This document shows positions 1 through 6,825 of a stretch of 64,000 nt of DNA, in pieces. Below the pieces are notes generated by a model. The model was not told the DNA's origin, searched no databases, and was given only the letters and a program-made list of their open reading frames with translations. The stretch is from Halodesulfovibrio spirochaetisodalis. GTDB taxonomy: Bacteria; Desulfobacterota; Desulfovibrionia; Desulfovibrionales; Desulfovibrionaceae. A program made the translations under genes and the position numbers. The number at the start of each line of letters is the position of its first letter. The first letter of the stretch is position 1. The stretch spans positions 55,114 through 119,113 of the forward strand of contig NZ_JXMS01000008.1 in assembly GCF_001672295.1 (NCBI RefSeq). Reading direction: 5' to 3'.

Positions 1-135
1 AAGCTTTGCTGCGAAGCAAACCCACGTGACATTCTTGATCATATTTCCAACCACGGATATCAGGAATGCCTGCGCTGTCTTTCCGCTGAAACCGGTGAGA
101 TTCTTGATCTCTCCAGCTTTAACGAGGCTTCCTAG
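1..135 (+). CDS. sufC: SUF Fe-S assembly ATPase SufC, C-terminal end (partial)
   Basis: An open frame enters from the left edge and stops with TAG at 133-135, giving 44 residues. It includes PRDILDHISNHGYQECLRC, which resembles the C-terminal tail of the short SufC ATPases found with a single SufB/SufD partner in archaea and Desulfovibrio-type bacteria. SufC is the ABC-type ATPase that powers Fe-S cluster assembly on the SufB/D scaffold in the cytoplasm. The stop lies 2 bases before the ATG of the next gene, so the two are co-transcribed and probably translationally coupled. The Walker motifs lie outside the window, so the identification rests on this tail and on the neighbour. Confidence 0.75.
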   Translation, partial: KLCCEANPRDILDHISNHGYQECLRCLSAETGEILDLSSFNEAS

Positions 136-137
136 AT

Positions 138-1298
138 ATGAAAAAAATCGATCTTTCCCAGTACCGTGCAGATGGTGCTACCGAAGCTGCCATTGAAGAT
201 TTCTCCGGCTTTTCTGCTGAAGATAAAGAACGCCTGCTGTTTGCAGGTATCGATGTAGAAAATCCAAGTGAATCCGGCGCATTCATGCACCTGAACCACT
301 CTGGAGTCCATTGCAAGACCAAGCGAGAAGGTCTTGAAGTTATGGATATTAAGAGTGCCCTCGAAGAATTCGACGGCCTTCCAGACTACTACTGGCAGCT
401 TGTTGATAAAGATAAAGACGAATTTACCAAAGCAGCGCATGACAACCTGCATGGCGGTTACTTCATCCGTGCTAAAGCCGGTGCAAAAATCACCGAACCA
501 GTTCAGTCATGTCTGTTCATCGATAAAGCGGGTATCTCCCAGAACGTACACAACATCGTTGTTGTCGAGGAAGGTGCAGAGCTTCACATTATCTCCGGCT
601 GTGCAACTGCGCACGGTGCTAAAGAATCTGCTCATCTCGGTATCTCAGAGTTTTACGTTCACAAAGGCGGCAAGCTCACCTTCACCATGATTCACAACTG
701 GAGCGAAGATACAGCTGTACGTCCACGCTCCGCAGGTGTTCTGGAAGAAGATGCGGTATTTCTCAGCAACTATGTACTGCTCAAGCCGGTAAAAGATTTG
801 CAAATGTACCCTAAGCTTACTCTGAAAGGTGAAAACTCCGTTGCACGATTCAACTCCGTTATCGTTGCACCGGAAGGCTCCTACATTGACTGCGGTAACC
901 GCATTGAAATGCAGGCTCCAAACACCCGTGCGGAGATTATTGCGCGTACCCTTACCACCGGTGGTACTATCATCAACCGTGGTTATATTGGTGCCGATGC
1001 TGTTCCTGCACGCGGTCACCTCGAGTGTAAAGGTCTTATCCTCGGTGGCGGACGTATTCATGCAATCCCTGAACTTGATTCCGATCAGGACGGCGTAGAG
1101 CTTTCTCACGAAGCTGCCGTTGGCAAAATTGCTCAGGAAGAAATTGAATACCTTATGGCTCGCGGTCTCGATGAAGACGAAGCAACATCCACCATTGTTC
1201 GCGGATTCCTTAACGTGGACATGGAAGGACTTCCTAAAGAACTGCAGGAAGCAATTGAGCAGCAGATTGATGAACTTGATGCAGGCGATGCAATGTAG
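138..1298 (+). CDS. SufB/SufD family Fe-S cluster assembly scaffold
   Basis: A 386-residue protein with the beta-helical SufBD core in its second half (roughly residues 120-330), containing EGAELHIISGC, SAHLGISEFYV, RGYIGADAVPARGHLECKGL and the HEAAVGKI stretch typical of SufB/D. It forms the scaffold with SufC on which Fe-S clusters are built before transfer to apoproteins. At 386 residues it is shorter than E. coli SufB (about 495) and matches the single SufB/D-like protein of minimal two-component SUF systems. No SufS, SufE or SufU follows; the next gene is unrelated and a terminator closes the unit. The start is the ATG 2 bases after the sufC stop. Family assignment is firm; whether it acts alone as SufB is inference. 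Confidence 0.9.
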   Translation: MKKIDLSQYRADGATEAAIEDFSGFSAEDKERLLFAGIDVENPSESGAFMHLNHSGVHCKTKREGLEVMDIKSALEEFDGLPDYYWQLVDKDKDEFTKAAHDNLHGGYFIRAKAGAKITEPVQSCLFIDKAGISQNVHNIVVVEEGAELHIISGCATAHGAKESAHLGISEFYVHKGGKLTFTMIHNWSEDTAVRPRSAGVLEEDAVFLSNYVLLKPVKDLQMYPKLTLKGENSVARFNSVIVAPEGSYIDCGNRIEMQAPNTRAEIIARTLTTGGTIINRGYIGADAVPARGHLECKGLILGGGRIHAIPELDSDQDGVELSHEAAVGKIAQEEIEYLMARGLDEDEATSTIVRGFLNVDMEGLPKELQEAIEQQIDELDAGDAM

Positions 1299-1325
1299 AC
1301 TGCCCTGAGTTCAGCTAGTATATAT

Positions 1326-1358
1326 ATCCCTCTGATGCACTGCTTCAGAGGGATTTTT
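1326..1358 (+). terminator. Rho-independent terminator of the suf operon
   Basis: A 10-bp perfect stem, ATCCCTCTGA pairing with TCAGAGGGAT across a 9-base loop, is followed directly by a run of T. It lies 28 bases after the sufB-like stop. Confidence 0.9.
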
Positions 1359-1460
1359 ATATATAACGGCATGAGAAACTATTTTAAAATACAATATGAT
1401 GACTATGGTTAGGCTATGCATTCAGTGCCAACCTATACCACGAGCTCAGGGAGGCCTATT

Positions 1461-1910
1461 GTGAAACGTGTTACCATCATTTTTTCAGCAGTTCTATTCA
1501 CATTCATGCTCTGCTTAACCCAGACGGCAATGGCAAATGACAAATGCCTTGACTATGCGACCCCACTGGCCACTTCTGCAAAACTGCTTGCAAAATCCAT
1601 CGCTGCCACAACAGAAGCTCTTGTCGCTGTCAATGAACGTGCAAATGCTAATGAAATCACTTCATTTAACGACTTTGTTGCCTCCGCACAAGAACGCTCA
1701 GAGCAAATGGTACGCGACCTGAATGAAAAGCAACAGAGAATTATGGAGCGCGCAGAATCCAGTAAAGACTACACGCTTTGCAAAGAAGACATGCAAGACG
1801 AGCTTGATGAATTGAAAGAACTTTCAGCGCAGGCTAAAGACCTGCTGGTAGAACTGAAAGATTCCATTAAAGACATGCTTAGCGAACTAAAGGGAGCTTT
1901 CTTCGGATAA
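1461..1910 (+). CDS. Small exported protein with coiled coil, function unknown
   Basis: I do not recognise this family. The chosen start is GTG at 1461 because AGGGAGG sits at 1448-1454 with good spacing; an upstream in-frame ATG at 1416 has no such site and would put a hydrophilic stretch ahead of the signal peptide. The 149-residue product opens with a basic n-region and a hydrophobic core (KRVTIIFSAVLFTFMLCL) ending in a signal peptidase site like AMA-ND, so it should be periplasmic. The mature part is rich in Glu, Lys, Leu and Ala with heptad-like spacing over its last 100 residues, suggesting helical coiled coil. Two Cys (in DKCLDYA and TLCKED) could form a disulfide. Confidence 0.7.
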   Translation: MKRVTIIFSAVLFTFMLCLTQTAMANDKCLDYATPLATSAKLLAKSIAATTEALVAVNERANANEITSFNDFVASAQERSEQMVRDLNEKQQRIMERAESSKDYTLCKEDMQDELDELKELSAQAKDLLVELKDSIKDMLSELKGAFFG

Positions 1911-1938
1911 CCTCCCTCTTCAACCACAGGAAGGAGCT

Positions 1939-2508
1939 ATGAAAGTTCTAGGCATTCTCGGCAGTCCGCGTCCTGATGGGAACAGCTCTACGCTGGCAAA
2001 ACGGTTTTTAAAAACTGCAAAGGGGCGCGGTGCTGCTACGCGTATATTTTATCTGAATGACCTCGAATATAAAGGATGTCAGGGCTGTTACTCCTGCAAA
2101 GGAGACCTGCGGCACTGTATTCTGGAAGACGGGTTGCAGCCTGTCCTGAATGCAATGCACGAGGCCAACATTATTGTACTGTCCTCTCCGAATTATTACG
2201 GAGATGTGAGCGGTCAAATGAAGAAATTCATTGACCGTACTTTTTCTCATCTCACTGTAGACTTTATCAAAAGCGATAAAAAAAGCAGGCTTCCAAGCGG
2301 GAAACATGCTGTATTTATTGTGACTCAGGCCTCTGGAGAAGACACGTCCAAAGATATTCTGGACAGATATTACAAGCTCAAACACTATCTGGAGTTTGAG
2401 GCTATGCATTTTTTGCTAGGCTCAGAGCTTACATATACCAAACGGGTGCAGGAACGTCCGGAGTTACTTGCAGAGGCAGCAAACCTTGCACATGCCCTTA
2501 TCCGATAG
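1939..2508 (+). CDS. Flavodoxin-fold NAD(P)H-dependent oxidoreductase
   Basis: A 189-residue protein of the NADPH-dependent FMN reductase / iron-sulfur flavoprotein superfamily. The N-terminus has the FMN phosphate-binding loop LGSPRPDGNSSTLAK, then a CxxC cluster (GCQGCYSCKG) where iron-sulfur flavoproteins place cluster ligands, and SSPNYYGDVSGQMKKFIDR, typical of the flavodoxin-fold reductases. It probably reduces flavin, quinone or an unidentified electrophile in the cytoplasm. AGGAAGGAG precedes the ATG. Its last 11 bases overlap tail to tail with the stop region of the opposite-strand oxidoreductase. Substrate cannot be told from sequence. Confidence 0.85.
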   Translation: MKVLGILGSPRPDGNSSTLAKRFLKTAKGRGAATRIFYLNDLEYKGCQGCYSCKGDLRHCILEDGLQPVLNAMHEANIIVLSSPNYYGDVSGQMKKFIDRTFSHLTVDFIKSDKKSRLPSGKHAVFIVTQASGEDTSKDILDRYYKLKHYLEFEAMHFLLGSELTYTKRVQERPELLAEAANLAHALIR

Positions 2509-3463
2509 TCAGCACTCTGCGTCCGGCAATTTTTTTATTGCGCTGCATAAACTCATCCAGCGCATTGTCAAACAAAGACACACTCCCTACAACGGGCTCA
2601 AGTCTGTCATTGGAAAAAAGCCCCGCAATCTTTGCTAACATTGCTGTTTCTCCATGAGGAACAGACAAGAGCTTCGATTTTTTAGCGGTAAAGTAAGATG
2701 AAACTATCCCGAGGCGATCGCGTTCAGGATGCGTTGTGATATAGATACCCTTTGAGGTCAGATGCGGGCACATACTTTCCAGATTCCAGATGCCTGCCAC
2801 ATCAAAAATAACATCAAAGACACTTTCTGAATGCAGAATCTCTTCCTGCGTATATTCGATAAAAGTATTAACTCCCAGTCGGAGCAGTTCATGCCGCTGC
2901 CATGAACGCCCCTGTGCAGTTATCTCCGCACCAAGCATTCTTGCAACCTGCACGGCATACATGCCCACGCCTCCGGTAGCTCCGCTCAATAGAATCCGTT
3001 GCCCTTCTTCGAGCCCGGCCAGCTCTTGCAAAGCACGCATGGCTGTCATGCAGCCTACGGGAACTGTTGCAGCCTGTACGTGCGTCAACATCGAAGGCTT
3101 GTGCCCGATAACGAGCTCTGAAACTGCAATAAACTCCGCATGAGTCACTCCTCCTTCATCCACAGGAGTGTATCCGAAGACCGCATCGCCTTCTGAAAAA
3201 TGCGCGCTACTCGAGACAACAGTGCCGGAAAATTCATATCCGGTAATAACACCACGTTCAGAGCGGCGTCTTTTTGTCCGCCAGTTCAGCTCCGGTGTCT
3301 CAAAAAGCCGCTTATCCCGTCCGTCAATGGAGGCAGCATGAACACGCACCAGTACTTCGCCCTTTTCAGGAACAGGTACTGGGCGTTCTTCAAAAACAAT
3401 CCGTTCTTCTGGCTTGCGCTCTGGATATAAGACCAGAACATTCATTTGCTGCTGAGGTGACAT
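2498..3463 (-). CDS. Quinone-oxidoreductase-like medium-chain reductase (MDR, zinc-free type)
   Basis: An MDR-superfamily NAD(P)H-dependent oxidoreductase. The N-terminal GroES-like domain holds YEFSGTVV and GDAVFGYTP; the Rossmann domain has the dinucleotide-binding SGATGGVGMYAVQVARMLGA. The structural-zinc cysteine cluster of alcohol dehydrogenases is missing, which fits the quinone reductase/zeta-crystallin branch. The start is ATG 3463, 10 bases after AAGGAGG on the minus strand; an in-frame TTG at 3469 is a poorer alternative. It converges on and overlaps the flavin reductase gene by 11 bases. Substrate unknown; such enzymes commonly reduce quinones or enals using NADPH. Confidence 0.85.
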   Translation of the reverse strand: MSPQQQMNVLVLYPERKPEERIVFEERPVPVPEKGEVLVRVHAASIDGRDKRLFETPELNWRTKRRRSERGVITGYEFSGTVVSSSAHFSEGDAVFGYTPVDEGGVTHAEFIAVSELVIGHKPSMLTHVQAATVPVGCMTAMRALQELAGLEEGQRILLSGATGGVGMYAVQVARMLGAEITAQGRSWQRHELLRLGVNTFIEYTQEEILHSESVFDVIFDVAGIWNLESMCPHLTSKGIYITTHPERDRLGIVSSYFTAKKSKLLSVPHGETAMLAKIAGLFSNDRLEPVVGSVSLFDNALDEFMQRNKKIAGRRVLTIG

Positions 3464-3585
3464 GGGCAAAGCGCCTCCTTGCTACATGCTCTTCGCACCG
3501 CACTTCTAACAGCTTACCCAAGGTTTGAAAGTATAAGCAGTATTCTTTACGAAGCCTGACCGTTCTGCAGCACCAGATATCTCAA

Positions 3586-5184
3586 TCAAATACCTGAGCG
3601 CAGAGTTTCTTCAAGTTCAGGCTCGAGCTTTACAAGCAGGGAACCCTCCGCTTCAGCACGAACTTTACCAGCAGCTGCCCCTTTAATTTTCCGGACATTT
3701 TTGACACGTGCAAACATGATTCGAGCCTGTTCATCTTCACGCTGCCAGCTTTTTATCCCCACAAGCACAGCGGCTTCACGCAACGTCTGCTCGGGAATCT
3801 CCTGATCAGGATAATCAAGATGCAACACAAGGTGCGCACTAGGGCCGTCCTCTGCATGGAACCACAAATCATACGAAGAAACTCTGTTCAAAATTTCATG
3901 ATTGCCTTGTGCATTACGTCCACGCAGCAATAAAAAGCCGTCAGAACTTCGGAACCGCTGAATAAATTTATCTTTTGCCTGCCGCTTCTGCTGCCTTTTA
4001 AGAGCTCCACCGGAAAGTTTTTTCTCTGTCTGCAACTTAGGCACTTCACCTTCACCGCGCTGCAAACGCGCATACTGCATCTCTAAAATATGACGACGTT
4101 CTGCAAGCATATCCACCCCGCGCTTACCACGGGTAGCCTGCTTAAACATGTGCGCCATATTTTCTCGGATAGTCTTGCGGGGATCTAAAGTAATTGAAAC
4201 AGCATCACCCGCCTGCATGCCTTCAATACCGTCCGGTACGGTAAGTGTGACAGAAGGCATTTTCCGATCAGCGTCTATCTGCCACAAACATGCTTGCAGC
4301 AGCATCGCTTGCTGTTGCCCTGCTATCATTCTTTCAAGACGATCTTCTTCCTGAGTAAGTCGGGCAAGTGTTTTTTTTGTACGCTTCAACGCCGCTGCTA
4401 CAGGTTTTGCTGCAATTGAAGCTTCAGCCTGCGCCAACTCTGCAAAAAGACGCGTTTCACCAACCATAGTTGCAGCTTCAATTGCGGTAGCAACAGTACG
4501 CTCTTCACGATGTCCGCGAATGCTTTCAGGTAAAGCCCAGACAAAAGCTTCCGCCGGCTTACCGTTTTTTGCGTATACATACACATTACCAAGCTCGCTG
4601 ATGTCCTCTTCAGATGCCACAGAGCCGTACCCGTATTCCAGATCAACGAACAACGCCTGTGCATCCATCGGATCTTCACCGAGTAATGTTGTCAGTACAT
4701 TTCGTAAAGGAGGGGTCAGCTGAGGATATTTACTCCAGACCTCACTGCTTGCCAGAACTTGTGGCAGATCTTCAGGTTCACACCATGCAGGCTCAAAACC
4801 GGCCCACTCAGGTTCTTCCTTGGCTATGAAGACACCGTTGCACAAATCAAGCACAAGCCATGTGACAGGAGTTGTAGAAAGAGGAAAGGCAATACGTCGA
4901 TTACACCAGTCAACAACAGGCGCACCAAGACGCTTACCTGCAGCGTATTTACGCAACCACATTGACTTTGCAGAAGGGGTGTCAGGATTTACAGGACGTT
5001 TGTCACTGAGAAACAGGAGGGGAAAACGGCGACCGGCCTGAAGCAGAATATTCTGCTTCCGGCCGGTGCGGTGTATTACTATTGTAGTGGTGTCGGGAGC
5101 CGGTTCAAAAAACTTTTCTATACGTGCACCGATAAGATGCACAGAAAGTTCCACACACAGCCGCCGAAAAAAGTGTGCTTCCAT
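3586..5184 (-). CDS. NFACT family protein (RqcH/fibronectin-binding A-like), ribosome rescue
   Basis: A 532-residue NFACT protein. The N-terminal NFACT-N domain begins MEAHFFRRLCVELSVHL; a helical, charged middle (about residues 250-330) should form coiled coil; the C-terminal NFACT-R domain carries the diagnostic DLWFHAEDGPSAHLVLHL and ARVKNVRKIKG. In Bacillus, RqcH binds split 50S subunits carrying stalled peptidyl-tRNA and adds alanine tails that mark the nascent chain for degradation. That role here is by family, not shown. It is somewhat shorter than the roughly 570 residues of RqcH. The gene starts 6 bases after the dksA stop, so the two form one operon. Confidence 0.85.
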   Translation of the reverse strand: MEAHFFRRLCVELSVHLIGARIEKFFEPAPDTTTIVIHRTGRKQNILLQAGRRFPLLFLSDKRPVNPDTPSAKSMWLRKYAAGKRLGAPVVDWCNRRIAFPLSTTPVTWLVLDLCNGVFIAKEEPEWAGFEPAWCEPEDLPQVLASSEVWSKYPQLTPPLRNVLTTLLGEDPMDAQALFVDLEYGYGSVASEEDISELGNVYVYAKNGKPAEAFVWALPESIRGHREERTVATAIEAATMVGETRLFAELAQAEASIAAKPVAAALKRTKKTLARLTQEEDRLERMIAGQQQAMLLQACLWQIDADRKMPSVTLTVPDGIEGMQAGDAVSITLDPRKTIRENMAHMFKQATRGKRGVDMLAERRHILEMQYARLQRGEGEVPKLQTEKKLSGGALKRQQKRQAKDKFIQRFRSSDGFLLLRGRNAQGNHEILNRVSSYDLWFHAEDGPSAHLVLHLDYPDQEIPEQTLREAAVLVGIKSWQREDEQARIMFARVKNVRKIKGAAAGKVRAEAEGSLLVKLEPELEETLRSGI

Positions 5185-5190
5185 TATTCG

Positions 5191-5553
5191 CTAGTCAGCG
5201 CGCTGGCGCTCGTCCTCTTCCTGCTTGCTTTTGCAGTTAATGCAAAGCTTAGTTACAGGACGTGCTTCAAGTCGGGCAACACCGATATCTTCGCCACATT
5301 CATCACAAATGCCATAAGAACCTTCATCAAGGCGGGCAATTGCAGAGCGAATCTTTTTAATGAGCTTACGCTCGCGATCACGAATACGTAACGTAAAGGC
5401 GCGATCAGATTCTGCGGTTGCACGGTCAGCTGGATCTGCAAACATTTCACTGTTGTCAGTCAAATCATCCAGAGTTGCGTCGCCCTTTTGCTGGGCTTCT
5501 TCGAGCATTTCGTTCAGAAGCTTACGGAAGTGATCAAGATCTTTCTGTTCCAT
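5191..5553 (-). CDS. dksA: DksA/TraR family zinc-finger transcription factor
   Basis: A 120-residue DksA-type protein: a helical hairpin forming a coiled coil (residues 1-80) followed by the four-Cys zinc finger, CDECGEDIG then LCINCKSKQEEDE. DksA inserts its coiled coil into the RNA polymerase secondary channel and, with ppGpp, tunes stable-RNA and amino-acid promoters. The start is ATG 5553 (MEQKDLDHF), 6 bases after AGGAGG; an in-frame ATG at 5571 lies upstream of that SD and is rejected. It leads the operon with the NFACT gene, a pairing that fits translation stress, though that link is inference. Confidence 0.9.
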   Translation of the reverse strand: MEQKDLDHFRKLLNEMLEEAQQKGDATLDDLTDNSEMFADPADRATAESDRAFTLRIRDRERKLIKKIRSAIARLDEGSYGICDECGEDIGVARLEARPVTKLCINCKSKQEEDERQRAD

Positions 5554-6009
5554 GTATGTCCTCCTCGGCATCTTTCAAACTGCGGCTGCTAATTTTTATA
5601 GCAGCCAAAACTACACTGCAAATAACGCCAAGAGTATGGTCGTATGCGCATTACCATAAAGAAGAACAACCCAATAAACTAAAATATCTTAAAAAGCAAA
5701 GCTCTCGTGAGGAGTTATAATCCATTTGGTAACATTGTGTTGTATCAGGACAAATGTAGCCCCAAAAAACAAGGTTACCATGATTATTAGATACTTCAAC
5801 CACATTCGTATAGTTAATCATATATACCACCAGACAAATTCCCTCTGTTTTTTATTTTCCACAAACAGGAATACATTCTTTTTTGTAAGCTTCGCCCTTA
5901 TTCTTCCCATGCAACAGCACCTCACACTCACTTCATAAGAGTGCACACCTATTTCCCAGTCCATTTTGCAGTACTTTGCAGAAAAAAAGATTTTTTTTGC
6001 CTTTTTTGC
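5554..6009. other. Intergenic region between dksA and the tRNA cluster
   Basis: About 450 bases without a supportable gene; frames here are short and some read into tRNA sequence. Just upstream of dksA on the minus strand is an inverted repeat, GGCTGCT and AGCAGCC at 5584-5590 and 5600-5606. It could be a leader hairpin and includes a TATAAA that may serve as a -10. The rest is AT-rich with nothing recognised. Confidence 0.4.
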
Positions 6010-6038
6010 TTGACCGGTGGAGAGCCTCTGCGTATACA
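6010..6038 (+). promoter_or_regulatory. Sigma70-type promoter of the tRNA-Gly/Cys cluster
   Basis: TTGACC at 6010-6015 and TATACA at 6033-6038 are separated by exactly 17 bases, close to the vegetative consensus. Transcription would begin near 6045, about 30 bases before the first tRNA. No other promoter of this quality is visible before the cluster terminator, so all five tRNAs probably come from one transcript. Confidence 0.75.
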
Positions 6039-6075
6039 CCTCCCCCGTTGGGACGAACAAGTCCCTGCGTAACGA

Positions 6076-6150
6076 GCGGGAATAACTCAGTGGTAGAGTA
6101 CAACCTTGCCAAGGTTGGAGTCGCGAGTTCAAATCTCGTTTCCCGCTCCA
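6076..6150 (+). tRNA. tRNA-Gly (anticodon GCC), copy 1
   Basis: The 75-nt cloverleaf folds fully: acceptor GCGGGAA with TTCCCGC, D arm ACTC..GAGT, anticodon stem CAACC/GGTTG with loop TTGCCAA (anticodon GCC), T arm GCGAG/CTCGT with loop TTCAAAT. The 3' CCA is encoded. First of four identical copies. Confidence 0.97.
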
Positions 6151-6237
6151 TTAAAAAACAAAATAGCAGTCGCTTTTAGCTTGATTATACCAAAAAAGTT
6201 CCTTAAAAGCTGTCTGCATTGCTCATAAGCATTATGA

Positions 6238-6312
6238 GCGGGAATAACTCAGTGGTAGAGTACAACCTTGCCAAGGTTGGAGTCGCGAGTTCAAATCTCG
6301 TTTCCCGCTCCA
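6238..6312 (+). tRNA. tRNA-Gly (anticodon GCC), copy 2
   Basis: Identical over all 75 nt to copy 1, including the encoded CCA. The spacer of 87 bases before it is unrelated to the other spacers, so the duplicated unit is essentially the tRNA plus a base or two. Confidence 0.97.
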
Positions 6313-6357
6313 AAAATTTACTTTCCTTTCAGTTTATTTTATACTGTCTGGATATGA

Positions 6358-6432
6358 GCGGGAATAACTCAGTGGTAGAGTACAACCTTGCCAAGGTTGG
6401 AGTCGCGAGTTCAAATCTCGTTTCCCGCTCCA
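6358..6432 (+). tRNA. tRNA-Gly (anticodon GCC), copy 3
   Basis: Identical to copies 1 and 2 over 75 nt. It follows copy 2 by 45 bases of AT-rich spacer. Confidence 0.97.
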
Positions 6433-6460
6433 CTTAAAAATTAGTTTTTTCTCTTTTTGA

Positions 6461-6535
6461 GGCGACATGGCCAAGCGGTAAGGCAGAGGTCTGCAAAATC
6501 TCCATTCTCCGGTTCAAATCCGGATGTCGCCTCCA
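6461..6535 (+). tRNA. tRNA-Cys (anticodon GCA)
   Basis: Acceptor GGCGACA pairs with TGTCGCC; the anticodon arm GAGGT-CTGCAAA-ATCTC shows anticodon GCA; the T arm is CTCCGG-TTCAAAT-CCGGAT; discriminator T and CCA are encoded. It sits between the third and fourth tRNA-Gly copies. Confidence 0.96.
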
Positions 6536-6541
6536 TCAAGA

Positions 6542-6616
6542 GCGGGAATAACTCAGTGGTAGAGTACAACCTTGCCAAGGTTGGAGTCGCGAGTTCAAAT
6601 CTCGTTTCCCGCTCCA
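6542..6616 (+). tRNA. tRNA-Gly (anticodon GCC), copy 4
   Basis: Identical to the other three tRNA-Gly genes. It begins only 6 bases after tRNA-Cys and is the last gene before the cluster terminator. Confidence 0.97.
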
Positions 6617-6625
6617 AAAGATTAT

Positions 6626-6654
6626 AAAGCCAGTTCATTGAACTGGCTTTTTTT
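6626..6654 (+). terminator. Terminator of the tRNA cluster
   Basis: A 12-bp arm, AAAGCCAGTTCA, pairs with TGAACTGGCTTT around a single nominal loop base (the inner pairs will open), followed by TTTT. It lies 10 bases past the last tRNA. Confidence 0.9.
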
Positions 6655-6730
6655 GTATCCTCTGTACTCCCTCTTCTATTTCAGTATCAACATTTCTCTG
6701 TGCCGAGCACACATTCTTTTTGTAAGACAA

Positions 6731-6768
6731 AAAACACTCTCCTACACAGTTGCGTAGGAGAGTGTTTT
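6731..6768. terminator. Bidirectional terminator between tRNA cluster and TPR gene
   Basis: A 15-bp stem, AAAACACTCTCCTAC with GTAGGAGAGTGTTTT, has A-rich and T-rich flanks that work on both strands. It lies 57 bases beyond the stop of the minus-strand TPR gene and also backs up the tRNA terminator. Confidence 0.85.
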
Positions 6769-6825
6769 ATATTCACAAGAGTAATTTTGTAAGACCAACT
6801 TACTTACAAAAGACAATTAATGCTA

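Noticed and set aside
6219..6437. Frames repeating the same peptide across the tRNA region
   Set aside because: They are translations of the identical tRNA-Gly genes, not proteins.
6076..6616. Regular repeats that could suggest a CRISPR array
   Set aside because: The repeated unit is a 75-nt tRNA with full cloverleaf pairing and uneven spacers.
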